Assembly: GCA_920105625.2 (NCBI GenBank)
Contig: OV050030.1
Span: 94,804,652-94,868,651 of the forward strand
Length of the DNA stretch: 64,000 nt
Origin: Clusia tigrina
Lineage: Eukaryota > Arthropoda > Insecta > Diptera > Clusiidae
Reading direction: 5' to 3'
Shown here: piece by piece, positions 43,056 to 54,945 of the stretch
Position numbering within the stretch: the stretch's first letter is position 1
Layout of the letters: the number at the start of each line of letters is the position of its first letter
Position numbers and translations under genes: made by a program
The notes under the pieces: generated by a model
Told to the model about the DNA's origin: nothing
Database searches by the model: none
The model's input: only the letters and a program-made list of their open reading frames with translations

Positions 43056-43486
43056 AACTACCTCCCTAACCTAACAGTTATGCTAAGCCTCAAAAGCCTG
43101 ATAGCGATTTGGGAAGGGTATTAAACATATATACAAAGATATACAAACAGAACTACTCGCGGTTTGAAGGAAAAAGTGTTATTTTCGATTTCAACATATG
43201 TTTGGATTCATTCAAACAAATCACCTTCGATATTAAATTGAAATCATGACACACATATATACGAAACGGCGCAAAATCTAAGTAGTTCCGATTACAAGGA
43301 GGGAGATACAAGTGAAATTCCTTGGTCTTCTTGCAGGAGCATTAAAGTGGAGAATGGAGACGAATAAGTTTAAGGCGACTCACATAAGAGGGAAGTTGAA
43401 AATTGGAGTTCCATGTAAAGGAACGTAGGCAAAACAATAAAAACCATTTTTGAACTCATTCAATAGCATCAGAGTAACAGCCATAT

Positions 43487-45823
43487 CTAGAACACCAAAC
43501 AACACTTGCGTAATCTAATGATGGGCGTACCAGGGAAGTGTACCGAAATTTGGTAATAAAGGTGTCTTTGAACTCCTTTACCCAACTTTGTGAGAGAACC
43601 TTTCTTAACTATAGTTGCAACGTGTTTACCAAAAGTAAATTTTTGGTCAAAGGTCACACCAAAGTCGCACATATGAGCAACGGATATCAATAGTTGATTG
43701 ACAATGAAGTAAGGATGAGCAGAGTGGGATGATCTGGAAAAACACATATGTTTGCATTTCTTGTAGTTTAGTTGCATACAGTCACCAAGAACATTTAAAT
43801 CATCTTGAAGCAACTGAGATTCATTAGGGATATCAAATGAATGAAAAATTTTTATGTCATCAGCAAACATAAGAATGCTGGAACGGGGTATACGCGAAGG
43901 AAGGTCGTTTATAAAAATTGAAAATAGTAAAGGACCAAGGTGGCTACCTTGCGGCACGCCAGAAGACGCAAGAAATTCATCAGATAATAGTCCTTTAAAT
44001 AACAATTAATTTAAATTTGGGAAGATAGGATTGCTTCCTTTAACTTAGGAAGAATACTAAGTTTCGCAATCCCACTGTAATTGGATATTGCAGATTTACT
44101 GCCCGATTTATGCAGAGGTCAAATATAAGACTTTTTCCATATATCGGGAAATGACCATATATAAGAGAAGCACAAAAGAGCGAAGTAATCGGTGAGACAA
44201 CCTCAAGACAACACTGCTTAAGAATAAAAGAAGGGATTAAGTCGGGACCTGGAGTAAAAGATGATTTCAGTTGAGCCAAATGCTTCAGCACAATGTTCTC
44301 ATCAATAATAGGTTGATTCACTATGGAGGCTTGTATAGAGAAAGGATAATCGGTCATTTTATATTTTCCAGTAGAGTAGTTGGACTTAAAATAATCAGAA
44401 AAAAGATTACAGATCCCCAAATCATCACTGGAAACATTGTCATTATACTTTATCGAAGATGGAATCGAACTAGTCTTTCGTTTTGAATTTATAAAGTTCC
44501 AGAAGGTAAACTTTTAAGTTGAATATAACTTTAGTCAAATAGGTATCATAAGCGGATTTGCAAAGATTTTGGTACTTATATACGAGTATAATGGATATAT
44601 AAGACTTAAAATCGGCTACCTTAGAAGAAAATTTGTATCTACGATAATATTTAACTTGTAAGTTACGTAGCCTATCAGTAAACCAAATTGGGGAAGAAGA
44701 AGCAGCACCCAGACATTTAGGAATACATTGCTCGAATGCATCTAACAAGGTCCGGTTAAACAAAACCACTGCGCTATTAATCTCGCATGGGGACTGAGTA
44801 GAGGATATATCCAAGAGAGCAGACCAGTCTGAACGATTGAACAACTCTTTCAATTTATTCAAATCAGTCCGCTTATAATTAAAAGATTAGTCAGGTAAAG
44901 GATCTACAAAACTTGACCTTAATAAAGGGAATCTGCCAGACACTTCCGACGTTTGATGGTGGGGGTCTTCTAGAAACACCAAAGGATGAACAGAGGAAAT
45001 TGAATTAATTCCATTTCTCCCACAAAGACTAGATCAAAAGTCTACCCATCTTATTACAGATTGAATTTATCAGCGAGAGGCCTAAACTGAAAATAGAGTT
45101 TATAAACTCAGTATCATTTGAAAATGAGAAGAGTCTAATAGGGTCATCACTTGAATGTTGCCAACACAGAGTTGGAAAATTAAAATCAACCAAAATTAGG
45201 ATTTTATTATTTGGATTTAGTTTCTTAGCCAATAAGGAGATAACCTCCAAGTGAATGGTATATTGCCGAAGAAGATCGCGGTGGTATATACGAAGAGGAC
45301 ACATAAATATTCACGTTTGCCACTCTGATTTGAACGCAACATATTTCAATACTAACAGCTTCCAAGAATACTAATTCTTCCGAGAAGAGGGTTGTACTTA
45401 CTACAATAATAACCCCCGGCCTAGAGTAGACATTGAAGAAACAGAGGCCCTGTCTTTCCCATATAAAATGAATTTAGGAGCAAAAACCTCTGACGACAGG
45501 GTACATGGGAGAAGCCTTGTTTCTGAAAATGCAATTAAATCATGTACGAAAGCAGAACTGGCTAGCAAAGCGTTTGTAAGCTTTGTATTTAAACCTCGTA
45601 CGTTTTGGTATAAGAATAACAGATCAGTAACTGTGTTTAGTTTTTTTGGTTTTGCATCAAGTGTAATAAGTTTAGGATGTGATCGTGACTGATATTCACG
45701 CACCACTGCATTTAGAGGCCAGAAATTTGGGTCAACAACAGTTTCAAACAAGTCTGTAGGTACCATAATTTTGAAAGATGAGGTATATCTAACAAATTTA
45801 AACATGAACTTAGAAATTTTCAA
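43487..45823 (-). pseudogene. CR1-like ORF2 (EN and RT)
   Basis: Pieces in order: endonuclease start FLYQNVRGLNTKLTNALLAS and IAFSETRLLP (45820-45401), a middle endonuclease part near 45300-45029 (ILVDFNFPTLCWQ in place of the usual GDFN motif), a linker with IWFTDRLRNLQVKYYRRYKF (44862-44470), RT finger residues SSFTPGPDLIPSFIL (near 44200-44245), then after a gap GVPQGSHLGPLLFSIFINDL and the catalytic MFADDIKIFHS (near 43855-43885). RT motifs between FTPGPD and GVPQGS are largely deleted. Stops lie at each break. Confidence 0.75.
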
Positions 45824-46600
45824 GTTAAATTCAGAAGATGTGGAATACCAGATTCGATATGGAATCGTATGTCGTCCTCCGTTGTATCGTCAGAGAATCT
45901 CGAGACAAATACTACTTTCGGGGCTAAAGCAATGAATTTTTTCCCAACTACGCTTTTATCCTTTTCAGACATACCACCAAACGAATTACCTGGACTTGCA
46001 GTTGAAACAAAGGATGAAGCAATGCTAGCATATGTTTTGCTCACAACAGTCTTAGAAGAATTTAATCCCGGTAAAGGGCTGAATACTAATAGATTATCTG
46101 CGGGAATAGTCAAGTTAGACAAATTCGGAAAAGCGTCCACATCAACTGGCAGATTTCCAACTGATGACAAATCCTGAACAGGCTTTGTTGCTGTATCGGA
46201 AACAGCAGGCTTAAGAGAATGCTTAAGAGAAGGCCCAGACTTAGCTGCTGATACAATAACATTGGAAGACACAGTGTTAGCGCTTCGCAAAACAGGCTTA
46301 TTACGCTTTCGCTTAAGAGATACTACATTATCGTCCATGCACTTCAACTCTGAAAAGAATTCTTCGCATTCCTCAAACTTTGCTTGCACCGATGCCAAGT
46401 CTCTGGCAACATCAAGGAATGCCTTACGGAAAACTCAAAACATCTTGAAGAGTTTGATGTTGCCGAGTACGCGACCAGTCAAGCCAGCACACCTAAAGAG
46501 CCCAGCATCGTCACACAGCCAGCAAACTACAAAGAGCTCTGGCGAAATTGTGATTTTGCAGCCCTTCTTAGTGCAAGTTATTACAACAAAAATAAAGTAC
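45820..46600 (-). pseudogene. CR1-like ORF1 with PHD-like and RRM-like parts
   Basis: The upstream piece (46623-46435) reads CTKKGCKIT, then VVCWLCDDAGLFRCAGLTGR, spacing like the PHD finger found in some CR1 ORF1 proteins. After a frameshift the frame 46398-45820 has a Ser-rich linker and a C-terminal VVFVSRFSDDTTEDDIRFHI, resembling an RNA-recognition fold. It ends near the ORF2 start. Role in the element: RNA binding and possibly targeting. The domain names are tentative. Confidence 0.6.
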
Positions 46601-46699
46601 AACAACAAAATACACAGGTACAATGCTGTTGCACTAGAACTTATCTGACACAGCCAAGTATCACAGCTGATTTAAACCCTCTTCCACCGTTTTGACTTC

Positions 46700-46960
46700 A
46701 TCGAATAAATTCGTAACAAACGTAGACACTTGTAAATGTTCTTTTTTTTATTAGACCATTTATTTGTTTATTGTATCTTACTCCATTGGAAACTACAATA
46801 AGTTATCAACTCGTAAAACTTTGGTATTAAATATGCTCTTTGCCTATTGCTTGGAGCTATTTGGGTTCTACTAGTGTATTCATATATATTAATTAATTAT
46901 AATTTTAAAAAGAAACAAAATTTTATATAGATACATATTACAGATTTTATATAGATACAT
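46700..46960. other. AT-rich spacer between two minus-strand LINEs
   Basis: No coding similarity. It includes a direct repeat of ATACATATTAC with ATTTTATATAG (46923-46975) at the 3' end of the following Jockey element. Confidence 0.5.
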
Positions 46961-48444
46961 ATTACGGATGATTTTGCAGGCGTTTCAGGTATTTCTGCCT
47001 TAATTCTATGATTTCTTCGTCTATAGTGGATATATGTACGAGTATATCATTATGAATGTTTTTATTTTTGACAAACCATGGTGCGCCGGTAATTGTTCTT
47101 AGGATTTTCGACTGTGCCCTTTGGATAAGTTCTAGGTTTGAGGTGCTCGCACTACCCCAAAGTTGCACCCCATATGTCCATATAGCTTTGTATAGAAGGA
47201 CTTTGTATTCCAAGCGCATCTTTGATTGTTTGTTGATTAACCAATTCAGAGAGTTAGGTTTTAGTCTCATTTGAGTTCTTTTCGCTTCTATGTGCTTCCT
47301 CCAAGTTAATCTACGGTCAAGATGGATTTCTAAATACTTCACTTCTGTTGCTTGCAGTATTTTATGTCATTTAGTAACACAGCTGGACAGGTGCTGGTTC
47401 TGAGGGAGAACGTTATGTGAGTACATTTCGCTTCGTTAACTTTAATACGCCAGTTTACCAGCCAAATTTCTACATCTTTAAGGTGTTCGTTTAGGTCAAG
47501 AGAGGCGATATGCGGATTTTGATGGGTACTAAAAATTGCTGTGTCGTCAGCAAATGTGGAAGTAACTAGGCTTGGTAGGTCCGACATATATATTAGGTAG
47601 AGAATAGGACCAAACACACTCCCTTGTGGTACTCCAGCAAATATTTGAAATTCGGGGGTTACAAATTGCTTGTATTTCACTTTAGCATTTCACGCTAAGT
47701 ACGATTACAGCACTCTGTGTGTGTTGTATGGCAGAAACTTTTTAACCTTGTGCACTAGCCTCATGCCAGACTTTATCGAAGGCTTGGGCAATGTCTAGAA
47801 ATATTGCTGAACAATTTTTCTTCTGTTCGAAAGTTCTTCTAATTTCGCTAGTTATACGGTGCACCTGCTCTATTGTACCGTGCTGTTTTTTAAATCCGAA
47901 TTGATGAGTACATGTTGCCATTTTGATTTAGATAGGGCATAATTTTCCCAAATAGTAATTTTTCAAATATTTTTGAGAGGGTCGGTAGAAGGCTTATGGG
48001 CCGATATGAGGACACCTGCGTTGGATCTTTTCCTGGTTTAGGAATCATTGTAATTTGTGATATCTTCCATATATGCAGGAAATGACCCAGGCGAAGGAAA
48101 GTATTGAACAATTTGGTTAGGTGTATTAACGGTATGTGTCGTAATTCCATGACCATTTTATTTGTGATTAGGTCATACCCAGGGGACTTTTTGCATTAAG
48201 ACTTGTTTTAATGGCACACTCTAAGTCTTTGATTTTTAGTTGAAGCGGCTGAGTCACTTTGGTTCTAGGTAAAGTGGGGACCTCGAAGTTATTGGACGGA
48301 GCATTTGGGCAAAAAAGTGTTTGTAGATGCGCAGCAAACGCTGCTCTTTTTTCTTTGTCGCTTTTGGCCCAACTTCCATTTCCAAACACTTTCCTTTGGG
48401 CTTTTTGCAACCTTTGTAGCTCTCCAAAGTGAATAATTGGTGTA

Positions 48445-49729
48445 CGAGGGCGGATTGATATTGAAGCTACCTAGCGCTAGATGGCAGCACAAACACAAAA
48501 ACTTTTTTTTTAGAAATTGCGATCTGTCAAACGTTAGCTGTTAAAATTTCACCCAAATTCATCGATTCGTTTATTTGTTGTAGTCGTTTGAAGTAACCAA
48601 CTTTTGTGTTTCTTGAAAAATGGAAAAAAGCGAATTTCGTGCAGTGATTATAATGACTATTATTTGAAACGGAAAACGGCGAAAGAGACAAAAGAAAAGC
48701 TCGATAAACATTAGGGTGAGTCTGCTCCGTCAGATTACATGGTAAAATATTGGATAGCTGAATTTAAACGCGGCCGAACAACCACTGCAACAATACCATC
48801 AACAGGAAGGCCAAAAGAGGTGGTTACTGAAGAAAATATCAAGAAAATCCTCGATATCGTTATGAATGATCGCCGAGTCAAGTTGCGTGAGATTGTTGAA
48901 ATGGTAAACATATCATATGAACGTGTGTTCAACATTTTGCATGAACATTTGCATATGAAAAAGATATCGGCAAGATGGGTGCCGCGTTTGCACAGTGTCG
49001 AACAAAAACGAGTTCGACAGACCACTTCACAGCGGTGTTTGGACATAATAAAGCGTAATCCTGTTGATTTTTCGCGTCGATTAGAAACTGTTGATGAAAC
49101 GTGGGTCCACCACTACACACCTGAAACCAAAAATCAATCGAAACAATGGGTGGAAGCTGGTGGAAGTGCCGAAGAAGGCGAAGGCAGTGAAATAGGGTGG
49201 CAAGGTTATGGCCACTGTATTTTGGGATGCACACGGAATTTTGCTCATCGATTATCTTGAAAAAGGATTCACAATCACAGGAAAGTATTATCGTGCATTA
49301 CTGGATCAATTGATTGATGCAATCAAGGAAAAACGACCACATTTAAAGAAGAAAAAATGCTCTTTCTTCAATACAACGCACCGGTTCACACAGCATTAGA
49401 TACGATGCTAAAATTACATGAAATACACTTCGAATTGGTTAATCCACCTTATAGTCCAGATTTAGCTCCTAGTGACTTTTACCTGTTTCCAAACTTCAAA
49501 AAATGCCTCGCAGGAAAAAGATTAATCTCAAAAGAAGAAGTGATTACCGAAACTAACGCGTATTTTGAGGGGTTCCCGAAATCGTATTATTCAGATGGTA
49601 TAAAAAAGTTGGAATATCGTCTTACTAAGTGTGTAGAAGTAAAAGGAGACTCTGTTGAGAAATAAATAGTTTTTGAAAAAAAAAATATTTTTTTCCTACT
49701 TAGGTAGCTTCAATATCAATCCGCCCTCG
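48445..49729 (+). mobile_element. mariner element, 1285 bp
   Basis: Terminal inverted repeats start CGAGGGCGGATTGATATTGA at 48445 and mirror at 49729, about 28 bases each and matching. They are flanked by the TA duplication (48443-48444 and 49730-49731) that mariners make. The length is normal for mariner. It interrupts the Jockey ORF2. TIRs in near-perfect condition but a broken transposase suggest moderate age. Confidence 0.95.
48620..49665 (+). pseudogene. mariner transposase, catalytic Asp lost
   Basis: DD34D transposase remnant. The ATG at 48620 gives MEKSEFRAVI, then a frameshift and a stop near 48713 before YMVKYWIAEFKRGRTTTATI (near 48738). Next come STGRPKEVVTEENIKKIL and WVPRLHSVEQKR. 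The first catalytic Asp is in VDETWVHHYTPETK (near 49090-49130). A frameshift near 49195 precedes ILLIDYLEKGFTITGKYYRA. The second catalytic position reads LQYNAPVHTA (near 49360-49390) where the family has an Asp after Gln, so Asp is replaced by Tyr. The third Asp is in YSPDLAPSDFYLFP. It ends near 49665. Inactive. Confidence 0.92.
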
Positions 49730-50789
49730 TATTTAAGCGGGCCCAGATCTTTAATATAGGTGTCAATACTTGCTTCAGCTTCCTTTTGACGTACATCTCT
49801 AAGGTGATTTTATGATAATTTTAATTTTCTCTTAATGGCAGGTGACCTATATTTCTGCCGTATTATCTGGCGTATTTTATCCTTAACGAGGCACTGCACA
49901 TGGGTTGAAGCTATATAACCGGTAGCAACCTGCATCGTTTTTTCTGTTGGTGTTGCGCACGCTGCCGCTGATGCTAACCAGGAATTTAACTCGTGGAGCG
50001 CTCTTTCTAAGTCATCTTTGTTTTTGGAGGCGATTCCAGCAAATATGTGTACTCACGTATTTCTTATACTTGAGTAATTTCGTTTTGTTGGTGGTCAATT
50101 TGGGCGATTTATGTGCAAGTTCAGGAACTTTGTTAAAGTATATGATGACAGGTGAGTGATCGGAGGACAAATCGAAAATTGCTTCAGAGGAAAACAGTGC
50201 CCTGTTTATATTTTTGATCACAGCGAAATCAATAAGATCAGGGATTTTACGCTGGTCCGCTGGTCAGTACGTGGGTTGGCCACTTGAGACAAAATCTAGA
50301 TGATTTCGATGACACATCGTACAACTGTTTGCCTTTAGGGTTTACCAGACGAGAGCCCAAGTAGGTATGCTTAGAATTATAGTCTCCAGCTGCTATACAT
50401 TTTCTTCCGAGTGTTTGAAAAAACTGCAGGAATTTTTCTGACGTCACTTGGAATCTAGGTGGACAGTATACTGCAGAAATTGTTATAATTTCGCCCCAGC
50501 ACTGAAAGGAGATTGAAGTGGCTTGGATGTGTCTTTCGGAATATTTGTCGCGTAAGAAATGTTTTATACGGGCATTAATTAGAATTCCTGCGCCTCCGAG
50601 CGCTTTACCGTCTGGAGGATTGGTTTTGTAGAAATTGAAACTGGCAATACAGAAGTTGTACTTATCTGTTAAATGAGTTTCTGAGATAAGCATTATGTCA
50701 ATTTCGCTGTTGTACGAAAAATTCTTGATTTCTATTTTGTGTTGGATATTACCGTGGGCATTCCATTAGCATAACTTTAATTGATGCAT

Positions 50790-52144
50790 TTATTTTTGAG
50801 AGAGCAGTGTTTTCATCACTAGATTCTGATCTTGTATAAGTTCATGAATCATTGTTTGCATGGTTGAAATAAATAGGGTCCTACAATGCGTTAGGTTACA
50901 AATCATTGCTTCTACATTTTGAACGGGTGGAGAACTAGGTAGACTTTCAGTAGGTGCTTTTTTCAATACGTTTGCGTACGTCATTGAGGAGGACGAGGGC
51001 GCAGCATTGGCTGGATTTATGCTAGGATAGTTAGGTGCAATATTGCTATGTTCACAGCGAACTAGCTTTTGTTTTGTATGCGCCTTCATCTTCAGGTCTG
51101 TGTAAACTGAACACCCTCTATAGTTGGCCTTATGGTTACCACCGCAGTTTGCTGCATTTTTTTACATTTTTATCAAATTTGTCAAATTTTTATTCAACGG
51201 TGGGGTGAAAATCGCCGCAAGCGGCATATATTGTGCGTAGAGTGCAGTAGGATTTCGTGTGCCCATATTCCTGGCAATTTGAGCATTGTACCGGACCTTT
51301 GCGCTTGTGGGGCTGCTCAATTGAAATTCTACGATGTATTCAGTAACGTAGGCTATAAACAGGGTGGGTTTCATTTTTTTCAGATTTCTCGTCTCTGGAA
51401 CGAGCTCCACCTTAAATAATGGTTGAGGTATTTTATCCCTGTTTTTTATGTTAAATATTGTTGTTACTTTGAATCCGGCGTCTGCCAGCGCTTCCATTAT
51501 TTCATCTGGTTCAACTTCTGGTTCTATTCCTTTTATTACAAAAGTTAGGCCTTTGCTACTTTTCAATTGGTACGAGTAAGAGTTTTTTTTGTTATCGTGG
51601 AGGTAATTAGCAATAGAGCGATAATTTTTTTCGTTATATATTTGGATTTTAGTCTCTTGTATGTTACCTTTTTTGAGCGAGATTATATGAAAATTATTCT
51701 TGCCTATTAGGCGAGCAATATTTTCAACCAGAACGTTTGAACTTTTTTCACGCAAGTGGATTGGCGGCGGTTTAATGATTTTTTCAAATGAATTTATTTT
51801 ACTTGAAATTATTTCATTTTCTTTGTTTCGCTCATCATAAAGTGCGGCAAACCTGTTGTGGTACATTGAGTTAGTAGGTTGATCAATTTCAATTCTTTTA
51901 TGTATTTTTGTTAATTTATTATTTTTTGGGGTGCTTAGTTTCCGTTTAATTTGAATATACCGATCCATGCCTGTTTGTATAGTTGCAGACTGAGCGGAAA
52001 TTGTTGTATTTGTTATATTTGTTGTTTTTGAATGTTTATCACAACGTTTATTTCAGTGAAGTGTTTGGTATACTGCTAATTGCTGATGCAGAAGGACCCG
52101 CGGGGGTGAGAAATCTATCTCTAGCAAGAGCGCAAAATGCTCAT
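50790..52144 (-). pseudogene. Jockey ORF1 (minus-strand copy)
   Basis: ATG at 52144 (MSILRSC then a stop), then a long frame 51968-51162 starting MDRYIQIKRKLSTPKNNKLT. It shows KPPPIHLREKSSNVLVENIA, IGKNNFHIISLKKGNIQETK and a PRE_C2HC-like region (LTFVIKGIEPEVEPDEIME). Zinc-knuckle sequence 51350-51130 is present in shifted frames. The last part 51089-50790 ends QNLVMKTLLSQK with TAA. It aligns with the plus-strand Jockey ORF1 at 53334-54945. Confidence 0.8.
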
Positions 52145-53333
52145 GTATAACTTGTTTTTGTTTTATGTTTTGTTATTACCACTATTTGGACTTTTGCTTA
52201 TTATTAATTTTGATTTTTGGCTTACACATTTAAGCAAAATTGCAATCTGAAACCAGTGGTAGAGTCACTATCTCGGCGATTTGCGTGATCACTTTAAGTG
52301 TTTATAATTTGTATTATTTCTATTTTTATATTTCCCTTTTTTTATGAGACTATGTGGAACGTTTCAAAAACACATCCGCACAGTATGAAATCACAAACTT
52401 TAATTTTTGATATCCCTTGATCGGTTTTTTCTCGGCGTGGCGTCTGATGATTCGGCAAGCCTTTCCTTCGGGTTTCCTTTGGTTCGTGGTGGGCAGCAGG
52501 AAAATGAAACCGTATGCCCGATTGAAGTCGCTTTGTTGTACTCTCTTGGCCTTAGGTGACCTTCAATACTTTCGGGAAAAGTTCTTCTGTAGACAAACGC
52601 CTAGTAGTTGTTGCGGCACATCGTTGTAGTTGCACGCCCTGTTTTTGTTGCAACTATTTCCCATTGGCCTTCTTTGCGCGAGAATTTCATACTGATTTGT
52701 TCTTGCTCCTTACTTGTTATCAATTGACGGTTAACAATTTTAAAATTAGAGATCTGTGTTTGAATATTATTTATTATATTCTTCTTTGTGCTATATCCTT
52801 GCTGGTTGTATATACGGCGATCGTTCTGTCGTCGTCTCTTTTGTTCTTCCCACTCGGAGGTTCGTGTTGTTATTGTTATATTTGCCGAGCTAGTGCACTC
52901 GATAAATTCAGACGAAACTTGTAGTAATTCGTCGCATGCATAATTGTTAGTGTAATTTGAATGTATGTTTATATAATTTTTGTACTGCGTAATTTTTATG
53001 TGCTCCCATTCTTCGTGATTCTAATTGGTGTGTTCGCTGCGTATGATGGTTTTATTTTGTTTTTATCTATGATATTTGACTTGCAGAGTGTCGGCGTGCC
53101 GGTGTTCAATTCTCCGCTCTTTTTTCTTTTTAATACAAGTATGTATATCAAAAATAAAAAAATATCTACGAGTGTAAAATTTAGCATCAAAGTGGTAAAC
53201 ATTTTTTGTTGGCTAGCCTTTATGGGCAGGCCAAAAACAATTAATTAAATCACAAACAAAAATTTTAAATTAGTGGTTCCAAACAAAAAACAACAACAAT
53301 AGAAGGAAAAAAAAATAAACAAAAACAATTTAC
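52145..53333. other. Spacer between head-to-head Jockey elements
   Basis: Contains the presumed 5' UTR of the minus-strand Jockey (from 52145 rightward) and of the plus-strand one (leftward from 53333). Small open frames (52417-52629, 52556-52924, 52961-53248) have no motifs. The boundary between the two elements could not be fixed. Confidence 0.5.
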
Positions 53334-54945
53334 ATGAGCATTCGACACTCACCGCCACAAGCGAGAGATCGATGTCTCACCCGCGCGTATCCCCCGCATG
53401 CAGCAATAGACAGTAATCAACAAATCAATTTAACCCCAACGGAGATGATCTCTCACAATAGTTCATCACATGCGCAATCACCACTAGTAATTCAGCAAAC
53501 GGTAAGCACTGATTACGCTCAAACTTCTAAGCTAGTCACACCCACACCAATAAAACTAATAAACACGCAGGAGCAAAGCAACATTGCTCTTTGCACAACA
53601 AAAAAAATAAGCACAGATTCTCAAGCAAACTCGGCTACGCTAAATATGCCAGCAAACTTTCAGCTCTCTTGGAGTGGACAATGTGCCTCTCCAAATTCAA
53701 CAGCATCTCCAACACAAATCAAAAACAACAAAGGTTCTGCTATGAGTATATATAAGCAACAACAACTTACCAATGTTGCAAATAAAACTATAGAAACACA
53801 GTGTGCAAAACCAAACATAAGCACACAAACAGGTATTGATCGATACATAACAATAAAACGAAAACGCAGCCCGATTGCCAAGGCAGAAAAGAAAAAACTT
53901 GTTCAAAATAATACATATACCCTAAACAACAACCGTTTTGCTCTATTAAGCGATAGTGCAGAGTCTGAACCAACTAAGAGTATTGCATTCAAACCACCAC
54001 CAATTTACTTGCGGGAACGCAGTTCCAACTTATTAATAGACAGTGTTGCCAGCTTGATTGGTAAAAATAATTTTCATGTGGTCCCGCTGTTGAAGGGTAT
54101 TTGGAAAAAAACTATCGGGCAGTTGTTTCTTTCCTTGAAAATGAACAGAAAAATTACTATACTTATCAGATAAAAAGTAGCAAAGGGTTGACAGTTGTTA
54201 TTAAAGGTATAGAACCTGAAGTATACCCTTTAGAACTAAAATATGCACCCCAAGACACTGGATTCACAGCAAAATCTGTGTTTAATATAAGGAATAGGGA
54301 AAAAATTCCGCAACCACTCTTTAGAATAGAACTAGAACCAGGGAATATTAGATTAAAACAAAACGAAACCCACCCCATTTACAACTTAAAATATTTAATG
54401 CATCGTAGAATAATAGTCGAGGATCCTCACAAATGAAAAGGTCCAATACAATGCACAAACTGCCAAGAGTATGGGCATTCGAAATCGTACTGCACCTTAC
54501 GTACTGTATGCGTTGCGTGTGGCGACTTCCATCCATCAAAGGAATGCAAGCTGAACACAAGTGAGAAGGATACAAAAAAATGCAGCAATTGTGGGGGAAT
54601 CATACTGCTAACTACAGAGTCTGCCCGATATATACACAACTAAAAATCAGTATGAACCAAACTGCTAAGACAGTTCGAACCCAAAAATATAGTGCTATAC
54701 CTACCAACACAAACCATATTGGAAGCACCACCGAAAACATCTCTTCATCCACTAGCTATGCGAATGTACTGAAAACTGGCGTTTCTGATAAACCGAGTCA
54801 CCCTATGCAACCTCAAAATTTACAAACATTAATATTTAACTTGTCTCAGTGTATTACTAACTTCATGTCCTCGATGCAATCTATGATTCAAGAGCTTGTA
54901 CATAACCAAAACTTACTTATGAAAACTCTACTTTCACAAAAATGA
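53334..54945 (+). pseudogene. Jockey ORF1, array copy 1
   Basis: Gag-like protein. The ATG at 53334 begins MSIRHSPPQARDRCLTRAYP. A Gln/Thr/Ser-rich N-terminal part is followed by TGIDRYITIKRKRSPIAKAE and LRERSSNLLIDSVASLIGKN. A deletion near 54100 shifts the frame. PRE_C2HC-like sequence (LTVVIKGIEPEVYPLELKYA) follows, then a TGA at about 54434, then zinc knuckles CTNCQEYGHSKSYC and CVACGDFHPSKEC (54450-54550). One G is missing near 54595 (copy 2 has six Gs), shifting the third knuckle. It ends with TGA 54943-54945, overlapping the ORF2 ATG. Confidence 0.85.

Larger units (their letters stand above)
43060..46700 (-). mobile_element. CR1-like LINE, degenerate
   Basis: Minus-strand LINE with an ORF1 (about 45820-46600) that begins with PHD-like cysteines and an ORF2 with an endonuclease start and RT. 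The 'YQNVRGLNTK' endonuclease start and 'ASSGVPQGSHLGPLLFSIFI' RT motif are CR1-type. 5' end near 46700. The 3' end is not defined: coding similarity fades below 43480. Many stops and deletions. Confidence 0.7.
46962..50789 (-). pseudogene. Jockey ORF2, mariner-interrupted
   Basis: ATG at 50789, directly after the ORF1 TAA (TAAATG). Endonuclease: MLISETHLTDKYNF, GGAGILINARIKHF, AAGDYNSKHTYLGSRLVNPK (near 50325-50385, usual GDFN changed to GDYN) and LSSDHSPVIIYFNKVPE (near 50110-50170). Then the linker with the mariner, RT with KSPLGMT, MIPKPGKDPTQVSSYRPISL (near 48010-48070), FAGVPQGSVFGPILYLIYMS and the catalytic TFADDTAIFSTHQ (near 47520-47560). C-terminal part LDRRLTWRKHIEAKRTQMRL and ITGAPWFVKNKNIH. 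Frameshifts near 50240, 49950, 48160, 47880 and 47340. Confidence 0.85.
46960..52150 (-). mobile_element. Jockey-clade LINE carrying a mariner
   Basis: Minus-strand LINE related to, but distinct from, the Jockey copies in the tandem array at right. ORF1 runs 52144-50790 and ORF2 50789-46962. ORF2 is interrupted at 48445-49729 by a mariner element: on either side the protein reads DLGPLK and TNYSLWRAT, which is continuous in the related copies (APLKVTNYSLWRAT). The 5' end lies head-to-head with the next Jockey element. Frameshifts throughout. Confidence 0.85.

Noticed and set aside
52417..53248. Hydrophobic open frames in the Jockey spacer
   Set aside because: No motif or homologue recognised. 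They lie in LINE 5' UTR-like DNA and have no conserved counterpart in copies 2 or 3.
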